DNA of 61,508 nt from an uncultured Bacteroidaceae bacterium (GTDB lineage: Bacteria; Bacteroidota; Bacteroidia; Bacteroidales; Bacteroidaceae). Shown here piece by piece: positions 51,844-60,232 of this stretch. A program made the position numbers and the translations under genes. The DNA lies in assembly GCA_905235525.1 (NCBI GenBank), contig CAJOLW010000013.1, positions 1 to 61,508 on the forward strand, given 5' to 3'. Under the pieces are notes generated by a model. That model saw only the letters and a program-made list of their open reading frames with translations, did not search any database and had not been told where the DNA came from. Numbering within the stretch: the stretch's first letter is position 1; the number at the start of each line of letters is the position of its first letter.

Positions 51844-53160
51844 TTATTGATATACTTTTCTCTTATCTACTACACGGACAGCCTTGCCTTCGCTGACGGG
51901 CAGAGTGCCTTTGGGCACAAGTTTGACGTGTGGAGTGAGGAGAATCTCGTCCTTCAGGCGGCGTTTCACCTCTTTCTCCAAAGCAAGGAGGCGGGGGTAA
52001 TCGTCGGTGAAGAGTTCTTCGAGTTCCACCTCTACGGTCATGTTGTCGTTGTCTTCGTCGGTGGTGAGGGTGATGAGGTAGTTGCTGGCGAGTTCCTTGA
52101 ACTGCATGAGAATCTTCTCAATCTGGATAGGGAAGATGTTCACGCCACGCAGCACCATCATGTCGTCTGAACGTCCGCGCATGCGGTCAAGACGGATGTG
52201 GTTGCGTCCGCACGGACAGGTGTGACCGAGGACACGGGTCAAATCTCTTGTGCGGTAACGCAGCAGTGGCATGGCTTCGCGGCAAAGGGTGGTGAGCACC
52301 AGTTCTCCAATCTCACCGTCAGGCACAGGCTCCAGAGTTTCTGGGTCAACAATTTCAACGATGTAGTAGTCTTCCCAGAAGTGGAGACCGTTCTGCTCCT
52401 GACACTCAAAGCCCACACCAGGGCCGCACATCTCACTCATGCCGAACGAGTTGTATGCCTTCACGCCCATCATCTGCTCGATGCGTTGGCGCTGTTCCTC
52501 CGAGTGAGGTTCAGCACCGATGGCAAGCACTCTCAGTTTTGTGTCCTTGCGAGGATCCACACCTTCTTGCTGCATCACCTCATAGAGACGGGTCACGTAA
52601 CTGGGCACGGCATGGATGGCAGTGGTGCCAAAGTCTTTGATGAATTTAATCTGGCGCAGCGAGTTGCCCGCAGCGGCTGGTACGGTGAGCATGCCGAGTT
52701 TCTCGGCTCCATACTGGAAGCCAAGGCCTCCTGTAAACATGCCATAACCTGAGGAGTTCTGGAACACGTCATCAGGGCGCAGTCCCACCATCCAAAGGTT
52801 ACGTGCCACTTGGTTGGCCCACTCGTCAAGGTCCTTCTGTGTGTGCAGAATGACCGTCGGATTGCCCGTTGTGCCCGATGATGAGTGCAGACGCACACAT
52901 TGGCGCAGTGGCACGCTGGCGATGCCGAAGGGGTAGGTGTCGCGCAAGTCTTGCTTGGTGGTGAAAGGAATCTTGCGTACATCGTCGAGGCTCTTGATGT
53001 CCTCGGGCTTCAACCCGATCTCCTCGAAACGCTTTTTGTAGAACGGTGAGTTCATGCAGTGCTTCACCGTTGCCTGCAAGCGTTCTAACTGTAACTTGCT
53101 TAGTTCTTCACGAGACAGCGTCTCGTACTGTGGGTGAAGGTAAGGTGATTTATCGTCCAT
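51844..53160 (-). CDS. paaK: Phenylacetate-CoA ligase (intact copy, paaK1)
   Basis: The 438-residue AMP-forming ligase activates an arylacetate with ATP and CoA, or in reverse makes ATP from arylacetyl-CoA hydrolysis equivalents. Motifs: P-loop HSSSGTTGNPTV, YNSFGMSEMCGPG, YRTRDLTRV and the C-terminal hinge/lysine region GRSDDMMVLRGVNIFP...GKAVRVVDKRKVY. ATG 53160 (MDDKSPYLHP) is preferred over 53178, which would overlap the aminotransferase stop. Confidence 0.92.
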   Translation of the reverse strand: MDDKSPYLHPQYETLSREELSKLQLERLQATVKHCMNSPFYKKRFEEIGLKPEDIKSLDDVRKIPFTTKQDLRDTYPFGIASVPLRQCVRLHSSSGTTGNPTVILHTQKDLDEWANQVARNLWMVGLRPDDVFQNSSGYGMFTGGLGFQYGAEKLGMLTVPAAAGNSLRQIKFIKDFGTTAIHAVPSYVTRLYEVMQQEGVDPRKDTKLRVLAIGAEPHSEEQRQRIEQMMGVKAYNSFGMSEMCGPGVGFECQEQNGLHFWEDYYIVEIVDPETLEPVPDGEIGELVLTTLCREAMPLLRYRTRDLTRVLGHTCPCGRNHIRLDRMRGRSDDMMVLRGVNIFPIQIEKILMQFKELASNYLITLTTDEDNDNMTVEVELEELFTDDYPRLLALEKEVKRRLKDEILLTPHVKLVPKGTLPVSEGKAVRVVDKRKVYQ

Positions 53161-53167
53161 GATTAAT

Positions 53168-54487
53168 TCACTTTTCATTATTTTGTTGATTTTTGTTGAA
53201 TAGTTCTATACGTTCCTTGAAAAGTGGTTCTTGTTCTTTACTGAAGAACGAGGTGCAGATGCGCACTCCCTGCTCGTTGCTACCCATGGTGTCGAGCGGG
53301 AACACAGCGATACCATAAAACATGAGTTCACGGGTCAGTTCGAGGTCGTTCATGCCTGGGTACTGCACCGTGAAGTAGAAACCGTCTGCCAATGGAGCAC
53401 CGAGGTCATTGTCATAGACCAGATAGAAACCGTTGGCCAAAAGCACGTCCTTCATGAACTTGGCTCTGCGACCATACTCCTTCACGTCATTCAGGAAGTT
53501 GTAACTTCCGTCGCAAGCCGCCTCCATCAGAGCAGCCATCGCATGCTGCACACTGTGGGTGGTACCGCTGGAGAGTGTGTACATCAGTCGGTTGCAGAAG
53601 AAGTTACCAAACTCGCCCACACCGAAGTTCTTCTCCAAGGCGGGGAAAACACGGTGGTAGAGCGCATTGCTGATACATGCCACACCAATGCGCTGACCAG
53701 CATACGAGAATGCCTTTGAGCCAGATACCGCCAGGATGTACTTGTCTGTGTATCGTGCCACCGTTGCCTGATAGGGTGCTTCAAACGGATGGCTCAAGTC
53801 TCTGCGGAAGTCCATGGCGAAGTAAGCCAAGTCTTCCAGAATGATACAATCGTGTTTGTCTGCCAGTCCTGCAATGCCCTTCAACTCTTCTTCATTGAAG
53901 CATACCCATGAGGGGTTGTTAGGGTTAGAATACACAATACCACAGATATTACCAGCCGATAGAATCTCTTCCAACTTCTGAATCAGTGCGGCACCACGAT
54001 AGTCATGGATGTCCAGTCCGATGTGTTTCAGGCCAATCACGTCGCATTGGGTTGTCTGCACAGGGAATCCTGGATGGATGAACAGCACCGTGTCCTTCTC
54101 TGGCATGGCATGGTGCCAAGCCGTGAAGGTGGCGAAAGTGCCTTGCATCGAACCTGTGGTTGGGATGCAGCACAACGGGGCGATGTCCACACCGATAAAT
54201 GCCTTCACGAACCTCGAAGCCGCCTCCTTGATGCGTGGTATACCCCCGTTGGGAGGATAAATCGTGGCACAACCCTTGCGGAGTGCCTCTTGTTCAGCCT
54301 TCAACGCAATCTCCGACGGTTGCAGCCCTGGCACACCCATCTCAAGGTGTATCACCTGCTGACCCGTCTTTTCTTCCAGCACACGCGACAACGACTGGAT
54401 GTCCCGAATCGTGGCTTGTGAGAAGTCACCGAGTCCCATCCCTTCGATGGCCTCGGTGACTATTTGGTAATCTAATGGTGTATTCAT
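53168..54487 (-). CDS. PLP-dependent aminotransferase, class I/II (probably aromatic)
   Basis: The 439-residue fold-type I aminotransferase has the Schiff-base lysine in VSGSKAFSYAGQRIG, the YSNPNNPSW motif (PLP Asn), and the C-terminal GVRICTSFFS with the substrate-carboxylate Arg. Lying between the two arylacetate-CoA ligase genes and after iorAB, it most likely interconverts phenylalanine, tyrosine or tryptophan with the arylpyruvates used by IorAB. The specificity is inferred from context only. Confidence 0.88.
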   Translation of the reverse strand: MNTPLDYQIVTEAIEGMGLGDFSQATIRDIQSLSRVLEEKTGQQVIHLEMGVPGLQPSEIALKAEQEALRKGCATIYPPNGGIPRIKEAASRFVKAFIGVDIAPLCCIPTTGSMQGTFATFTAWHHAMPEKDTVLFIHPGFPVQTTQCDVIGLKHIGLDIHDYRGAALIQKLEEILSAGNICGIVYSNPNNPSWVCFNEEELKGIAGLADKHDCIILEDLAYFAMDFRRDLSHPFEAPYQATVARYTDKYILAVSGSKAFSYAGQRIGVACISNALYHRVFPALEKNFGVGEFGNFFCNRLMYTLSSGTTHSVQHAMAALMEAACDGSYNFLNDVKEYGRRAKFMKDVLLANGFYLVYDNDLGAPLADGFYFTVQYPGMNDLELTRELMFYGIAVFPLDTMGSNEQGVRICTSFFSKEQEPLFKERIELFNKNQQNNEK

Positions 54488-54511
54488 ATATAAAAAGATA
54501 ATAGAATGGAC

Positions 54512-55823
54512 TTATTTCCAATCCGTCAGGAGTGTTCTCTTGTCGAGCACATGCTTTGCCTTGCCCGTAGAACGCTCGATGTTACCCGGCTCCTTGATGT
54601 GGATGTTAGGCTTGATGCCCACCATGCTGACGATGCGGTCGTAGAGTGGCTTGATGAACGGCATCTGCTTGGCTGGGTTGGGTGAGAAGTATTCGGCACG
54701 GAGTTCGACATCGAGGTCGAAGGTGTCCTCGTTGTTCTTGCGGTCCACGGTGATGAAGTACTGTGGAGTGAAGACGGGGAACTCGGTGAGGGCTGTCTCA
54801 ATCTGAGATGGGAAGACGTTGACGCCACGGACGATGAGCATGTCGTCGCTGCGGCCTAAGATCTTTCCGATTCGGACGGAGGTACGTCCGCATTCACAAG
54901 GCTCATAGATGAGGTTCGTGAGGTCACGTGTGCGGTAACGGAGAATAGGCTTCCTTGCAGAGGGAAGTGAAGACCAACTCGCCCTGTTCGCCTGGTGCCA
55001 CAGGCTCCAGCGTTTCGGGGTTGATGATTTCAGGGTAGAACAAATCTTCGGCAATGTGGGTGCCGTTCTGGTACTGACATTCGCCGCCCACACCAGGACC
55101 GCACATCTCGGTGAGTCCGTAGATGTCAATGGCTTTGATATGCAGTTTCTTCTCCAATTCGCGACGGATGCCCCATGTCCAAGGCTCGGCTCCGAAGAAG
55201 CCGACGCGGAGTTTCAGGTCTTCCACCTTGATGTCGGGGTGATTTTCGATGACTTCTGCCAGATGCAGAGCGTAGGAGGGAGTGCAGCAGAGTGCAGTAG
55301 AGCCGAAGTCTTTCATCAGCATCACCTGCTTCTCAGAGTTGCCTGCTGAGGTGGGCAATTGCACGGCACCACGAAGGGCTGCACCGTCGTGGGCACCGAG
55401 TCCTCCAGTGAAGAGTCCGTAGCCATAGGATACCTGCACGATGTCGCCAGGACCGACGTCGCCCACCGCCATGACACGGGCAACACCCTCTGCCCACATC
55501 TTCAGGTCGTTCTCTGTATAGGTATCCACCACAGGCTTTCCTGTTGTACCAGATGAAGCATGGATGCGTCGGATTTCACTCTGAGGCACTGCCTGCAGCC
55601 CGAAGGGGTATTCATCACGCAAGTCGTGCTTGGTGGTGAAGGGCAGTTTGTGGATGTCGTCGATGCTGCGAATGTCTTCAGGTTTGACACCCATGCGGTC
55701 CATCTTCTTCTTGTAGAATGGAACCTTTTCGTAACAGGTTTTTACGGTCTTGATCAGTCGTTCTGACTGCAACTTGCGCATGGACTCCCTGTCCATGCAC
55801 TCCATTTGAGGATTGTGAATCAT
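54512..55823 (-). pseudogene. Second phenylacetate-CoA ligase gene (paaK2), disrupted by a frameshift
   Basis: Residues 1-~290 run from ATG 55823 (MIHNPQMECMDRESM) through HASSGTTGKPV, IYGLTEMCGPGVGGE and LVFTSLCKEA. The frame then ends in YSPLPHT. The remainder (PILRYRTRDLTNLIYEPCECG...GKAKHVLDKRTLL) continues in another frame from about 54950 to 54512. Aligned to paaK1 (CREAMPLLRYRT), the sequence KEA then PILRYRT lacks a net 5 bases, consistent with a deletion between two CCT triplets. This is not a simple homopolymer miscall. All catalytic motifs are otherwise conserved, so the break is recent. It lies 23 bp after iorB and 24 bp before the aminotransferase. Confidence 0.88.
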
Positions 55824-55846
55824 TTTGGTTTGGTTTTAGGGGATTG

Positions 55847-56425
55847 TTATTTTTTACTTGCTGCCACACCCATGTCAAAGGCTTTCAAGTTGGCTTCGAC
55901 GATGGCTTCACCCTTACGGGCAAAGATGACGGAGATGGCTTTACGGAGTTGTTCCACCGTGAGAATCTCGATGAATGGTGCAGCCATGCCAAGCAGCACC
56001 ATGTTGGCACCACGGGCATTGCCTGCATCCTTAGCGACAGTCTCGATGTCGAGTTTCACTACAGAGGGTAGTGCGTCGAGTTCGGCTTGCAGGGCTGCTT
56101 CGTCAGGATAGTTGGGTATGTTGACGAATTGTTTGCTGCTGGTTACGATAGTGCCCGTTTTGGCAAGATAAGGCAGATAGCGCAGAGACTCCATGGGTTC
56201 CATGGAAATGACCACGTCGGCACCGCCTTGTGGAATCAGGTCTGAATAGATGTTCTCTGTGGAGAGGCGCAGATTCGACTGCACGTCACCGCCACGCTGG
56301 CTCATTCCGTGTACTTCTGCTTGTTTCAGGTTGATGCCAGCCTCTGTGGCTGCTTCTCCAATGATGGTTGCGATGGAGAGGATGCCTTGTCCACCCACAC
56401 CGCAGAGTATGATGTCTTTCTTCAT
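55847..56425 (-). CDS. iorB: Indolepyruvate:ferredoxin oxidoreductase beta subunit
   Basis: The 192-residue gamma-type 2-ketoacid oxidoreductase subunit begins MKKDIILCGVGGQGILS, the typical GGQG motif, and contains AEVHGMSQRGGDVQSNLR. With IorA it decarboxylates arylpyruvates to arylacetyl-CoA, reducing ferredoxin, or carries out the reverse. ATG 56425 overlaps the iorA stop as ATGA. A longer frame to 56479 (MHPDGCASCKG) is out of frame with iorA and not needed. Confidence 0.93.
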   Translation of the reverse strand: MKKDIILCGVGGQGILSIATIIGEAATEAGINLKQAEVHGMSQRGGDVQSNLRLSTENIYSDLIPQGGADVVISMEPMESLRYLPYLAKTGTIVTSSKQFVNIPNYPDEAALQAELDALPSVVKLDIETVAKDAGNARGANMVLLGMAAPFIEILTVEQLRKAISVIFARKGEAIVEANLKAFDMGVAASKK

Positions 56426-58011
56426 TTTTTTGCCTCCTTTGCTCTTTCCCTTGCATGACGCGCAGCCGTCTGGATGCACTCACGACGAGGAATAATCACT
56501 GAAACTCCTTTATATTCAATCTCTTCTTTCAAGATGCGGGTGATTTCGGGCATGTTCTTGGGAAGTGGAACAACCACACGCACATGCTCAGGCTCTACAC
56601 CGAGACCGAGACAGATGGCCTCGAACTTGTTCGTGCCGGCAGAATCCTGTCCACCTGTCATACCTGTGGTCAGGTTGTCAGAGATGACGACGGTGATGTT
56701 CGACTTGTCGTTCACGGCATCCAGCAGACCCGTCATGCCTGAGTGTGTGAAAGTGGAGTCACCGATGATTGCCACAGCAGGGAACAAGCCTGCATCAGCC
56801 GCACCCTTCGCCATGGTGATGGAAGCACCCATGTCCACGCAGGAAGAAAGGCTCTTGAATGGTGGCAATGCCCCCAGCGTGTAGCAACCGATGTCACCAA
56901 ACACGCGGTAATCGGGATATTCAGCCAGCACCTGGTTCAGTGCGGTATATACATCGCGGTGTCCGCAACCCTGGCAGAGTTGTGGAGGGCGACCAGCAAG
57001 GTTCTTCGCATTGTCAAATGCAGGACCTGAGGGCTTGCTAAGTGCCTTGGCCACACTGTCAGGTGTCAATTCGCCTGTGCGTGGCAGGTCACCTGTCAAT
57101 CGTCCCTTGATGGGGTAGTCAGCACCCACCATGCCGGCGATGGCCTCTTCCACCACGGGTTGACCGTCTTCCACCACCAAGATGGATTCATGTTCAGCGG
57201 CAAATGCCTTGATAGCCTTTGGAGAGAGAGGGTATTGCGAAACCTTCAGGATGTCAGCATTGTCACCCACGTTCTCCTTCACATAGTTGTAACCGATACC
57301 ACAGGCAACGATGCCCAATTTCTGACCGACTGATTCTTTCTTGTTATAGGCAGAAGTCTCGCTGGCTTTCTGGAATGCTTCTTGCTTCTCCAGCAGATCC
57401 ACATACTTCTTTCTTGCGATGCCGGGCAGCAGCACCCACTGGTCGGTGCTGGGGTTGAGTGTGTTTTCTGCTTGAAGTTCACCCACCTCCACGGCAGCGC
57501 GGCTGTGTGCCAGACGAGTCACGATGCGCAGCAGCACAGGCACTTTCAGACTCTCTGACATCTCAAATGCTGAAGCCACCATATCGTATGCCTCCTGCTG
57601 GTTCGATGGCTCAAACACAGGGATGAGTGCGAACTTTCCATAGAAACGGCTGTCCTGCTCATTCTGTGAAGAGTGCATGGAAGGGTCGTCGGCTGCCAAC
57701 ACGATGAGACCGCCGTTCACACCTGTGATGGCGCTGTTCACAAAAGCGTCTGCACACACATTCATGCCCACATGCTTCATGCACACCAAAGCACGCTTAC
57801 CTGCATACGACATACCGAGAGCGGCTTCCATCGCCGTCTTCTCATTGGTACACCAACGGCTGTGGATGCCACGTTCGCATGCCACTTTGTTGGTCTGAAT
57901 AAATTCAGTGATTTCGGTGGACGGAGTGCCTGGATAAGCATATACGCCAGAGAGTCCGGCGTTAATTGCTCCCAAGGCGATGGCTTCGTCGCCTAACAGT
58001 AATTGTTTCAT
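56422..58011 (-). CDS. iorA: Indolepyruvate:ferredoxin oxidoreductase alpha subunit
   Basis: The 529-residue TPP enzyme subunit shows the N-terminal pyrimidine-binding half (GVYAYPGTPSTEITEF, GMSYAGKRALVCMKHVG) and the C-terminal TPP half (PQLCQGCGHRDVY, FGDIGCYTLGALPPF, GDSTFTHSGMTGLLDA). Archaeal IorA has a further C-terminal domain with two 4Fe-4S clusters. Here the protein stops after IIPRRECIQTAARH with no CxxCxxC motif, so electrons must leave by another route or partner. First gene of the operon; a -7 element lies ~80 bp upstream. Confidence 0.93.
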   Translation of the reverse strand: MKQLLLGDEAIALGAINAGLSGVYAYPGTPSTEITEFIQTNKVACERGIHSRWCTNEKTAMEAALGMSYAGKRALVCMKHVGMNVCADAFVNSAITGVNGGLIVLAADDPSMHSSQNEQDSRFYGKFALIPVFEPSNQQEAYDMVASAFEMSESLKVPVLLRIVTRLAHSRAAVEVGELQAENTLNPSTDQWVLLPGIARKKYVDLLEKQEAFQKASETSAYNKKESVGQKLGIVACGIGYNYVKENVGDNADILKVSQYPLSPKAIKAFAAEHESILVVEDGQPVVEEAIAGMVGADYPIKGRLTGDLPRTGELTPDSVAKALSKPSGPAFDNAKNLAGRPPQLCQGCGHRDVYTALNQVLAEYPDYRVFGDIGCYTLGALPPFKSLSSCVDMGASITMAKGAADAGLFPAVAIIGDSTFTHSGMTGLLDAVNDKSNITVVISDNLTTGMTGGQDSAGTNKFEAICLGLGVEPEHVRVVVPLPKNMPEITRILKEEIEYKGVSVIIPRRECIQTAARHARERAKEAKK

Positions 58012-58088
58012 ATAATCGAAGTTTTGTTGTGATTACGTAAAAGACATAAAAAACATGTTTCTCAAGCAGGTAAAGCCCGAAAAACATG

Positions 58089-58096
58089 CAAAGATA
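58089..58096 (-). promoter_or_regulatory. -7 element of the ior/paa operon
   Basis: The minus strand reads TATCTTTG. The region where the -33 box should lie is the heptamer repeat arm of element B, so that repeat may have replaced the native upstream promoter sequence. Confidence 0.6.
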
Positions 58097-58102
58097 CAAA
58101 AA

Positions 58103-58200
58103 AAAGTGAAAAGTGAAAAGTGAAAAGTGAAAAATCTCTGTTGCTCGTCATTCAGGCCGTTGGAAACATTGATTTTTCACTTTTCACTTTTCACTTTTCA
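58103..58200. repeat. Heptamer inverted-repeat element, copy B
   Basis: The left arm 58104-58137 has four AAAGTGA units then AAAATC; the right arm 58171-58200 is its inverse. 34 bp of unique sequence lie between. The right arm contains the stop codon of the TonB receptor gene, and the left arm abuts the ior promoter. Confidence 0.88.
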
Positions 58201-60231
58201 TTCGATTTTCTCGATGTCCACTGATACACCTACCATTAGGTTGATACCATCGGTGAGGGGACTGTTGAAATAGTGATACTTGGGCTTGTAATTGAGCAGG
58301 TTGTCAAGGGCTGCTGTCACCTTGAATGCCTTGCCGATGCGTTGGACGGCTGAGAGTTTCCAAAGGGTGTAGGCAGGGTAGTGGATGGTGCTGGTGCCTT
58401 TAGATATATCGTAGTAGTCAACGAACTCCACGTTCTTTACGGCTGAGAGGAAACGCCCGTTGAGCGAGAGACGGAGACCGTAGTTGCGGGTGATTTGCTT
58501 GTCCCAGTCGATGCGGGCTGTGAGGGAGTGGTGACGGGCAGGAATGTACTGGTTGTTGATGGTATGCCCTTCTTTGTCCTTGGGAAATCGCTCGTTGGTG
58601 TAAGCATAGGAGAGTTTGGCATTGAGTCCGTTGTTCCACCGGGCTTGTATGGTTGCTTCGCCGCCATAGACGGAATAGTTGGCAAGGTTGGTGTAGTCGA
58701 GATAGAGTTGCTTGTCGTCGCCAGGCAGATAGTGGGGAACGCCCGTGGCGAGTTTGTTATGCACATTGTTATAGTAGGCAGCGAGGGTGAAGTTGTAATG
58801 TCCCTTGGTGTAGTCGGCGGAGGCGTTGAGGTTGTGGCTCACCTCCGACTTGAGGTTGGGATTGCCTTGAATGATCCAGATGCCCTCCATGTCGAAGTTG
58901 TAGTAGCGTTCCTTCAGGGCAGGCGAACGGAAGCCCATGCCGTAGCCGATGCGTAGGTTGAGGTTGTCGATGGGTTGGTAACGTACGGAAAGTTTTGGCG
59001 TGAAATGCGAGTCCTTGCTGTCGGAGAAGTAATCATAACGCACAGCACCCACCACCTCCCATTGAGTGTTGACGAGCCAATCGTATTGGGCATAGGCATT
59101 GAAGGTATTCTGACTTTCCGTTCGGTTGCCCAGGTTCTTGTTCATCAGGTAGTCATGCATGAAGTCTGCCCCGGCAGTCAAGACGCTACCACTATTCCAA
59201 TAGTGATTGTAGAGCCCTTTGAAGATGTTCTGTACATTGCGGTAGTCACGCACATCAAGACGTGTGATTTTTTGGTAGTCGGACTTGTCGTATTGGTCGA
59301 AGGAGTAGGAGAGTTCAATGTTGTCGTCTTTACTGATGTTCCACAGTCCTTTGAGCCCGGCACTGAAATCTCTGAATCGTTCAGGGGCATCGGCGACACG
59401 GGTTTGTTCACGGTAGAAATAACCTGCCCTGCCAATGAGTTTCAGTTGATCATTCACGATGTATGTGAGTCTGTCCTTCACGTTCCATGTGCAGTCGCCA
59501 TAGATGGTGGTCACCACTTGCGTGGCGGGGTTCTCAGCATTGTTTACATGGATGTTGTCAATGGAGGTGTGATTCACATTCAGCATGTTGTGCAACCGCT
59601 TTCTGTTCACTCCAAACGAGCCTCCCAATCTCCGTTCGTTATAACGTGCCAAGCGTCCATTCAGATTCAGTGTCCATGGTTCTGTACCTTCCTTTGTGAT
59701 GATGTTGATGACACCCCCTCCTGCATTGCTCCCATAGAGGGCTGAAGCGGCACCCTTCACAATTTCAATACGTTGTACGTTTGCCATGTTTAGACGGGTG
59801 AAATCAACGTCATCCATCGTTTCGCCAGCCAGCCGTTCTCCATCCATGAGGAAGAGGATGCCCTGACCGCCAAAGCCGCACAGGTTCATGTGCTTCAACT
59901 GATTCATGGCATAAGAGAACTCCACACCTGGCATTTCCTGCTGAAGCAGGTCTTCCACGTTGGTGGCATCCACCTTCTCTATGTCAGCGGCCGTGATGAG
60001 GCGTGTTTGGATAGGAGCATCCTTCAGCAGTTTCGGTGTGCGTGTGCCCGTGATAACCACGTCGTTGAGAAGCAATGTGGAGTCTTGCTGTTGTGCATGA
60101 GAGAGGAGGGGGAAAGTGAAAAGTGAAAAGTGAAAAGTGAACAATAAAAGTATCCTCCATACGGATGGTTGGTGGAACCGATTTTTCATTTTTAACTTTT
60201 TACTTTTCACTTTATAATCGGTTGCAGTCAT
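58198..60231 (-). CDS. TonB-dependent haem receptor (HmuR-like)
   Basis: The 677-residue outer-membrane receptor has an N-terminal plug (LLNDVVITGTRTPKLLKDAP ~55-75, a TonB-box-like start, and VDATNVEDLLQQEMPGVEFSY) and a 22-strand barrel. NPNL (~IQGNPNLKSE) and FRSP (GFRSPALKERYY) match the NPDL/YRAP haem-receptor signature of HmuR-type proteins. Directly upstream is a HmuY-like haemophore gene, so the pair should import haem. The signal peptide is odd: its basic start (KVKSKKLKMKNR) and hydrophobic core (LFTFHFSLFTF) are encoded by repeat element C (60113-60214). Starts at ATG 60231 or 60189 are both possible. The stop lies in element B. Confidence 0.88.
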   Translation of the reverse strand: MTATDYKVKSKKLKMKNRFHQPSVWRILLLFTFHFSLFTFPLLSHAQQQDSTLLLNDVVITGTRTPKLLKDAPIQTRLITAADIEKVDATNVEDLLQQEMPGVEFSYAMNQLKHMNLCGFGGQGILFLMDGERLAGETMDDVDFTRLNMANVQRIEIVKGAASALYGSNAGGGVINIITKEGTEPWTLNLNGRLARYNERRLGGSFGVNRKRLHNMLNVNHTSIDNIHVNNAENPATQVVTTIYGDCTWNVKDRLTYIVNDQLKLIGRAGYFYREQTRVADAPERFRDFSAGLKGLWNISKDDNIELSYSFDQYDKSDYQKITRLDVRDYRNVQNIFKGLYNHYWNSGSVLTAGADFMHDYLMNKNLGNRTESQNTFNAYAQYDWLVNTQWEVVGAVRYDYFSDSKDSHFTPKLSVRYQPIDNLNLRIGYGMGFRSPALKERYYNFDMEGIWIIQGNPNLKSEVSHNLNASADYTKGHYNFTLAAYYNNVHNKLATGVPHYLPGDDKQLYLDYTNLANYSVYGGEATIQARWNNGLNAKLSYAYTNERFPKDKEGHTINNQYIPARHHSLTARIDWDKQITRNYGLRLSLNGRFLSAVKNVEFVDYYDISKGTSTIHYPAYTLWKLSAVQRIGKAFKVTAALDNLLNYKPKYHYFNSPLTDGINLMVGVSVDIEKIE
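60113..60214. repeat. Heptamer inverted-repeat element, copy C, inside the receptor gene
   Basis: The left arm 60113-60140 is exactly four AAAGTGA units; the right arm 60180-60214 is the degenerate inverse. About 39 bp lie between. Translated on the minus strand it gives the n- and h-regions of the receptor's signal peptide. Because 7 is not a multiple of 3, loss or gain of one unit would shift the frame. Confidence 0.88.
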
Positions 60232-60232
60232 C

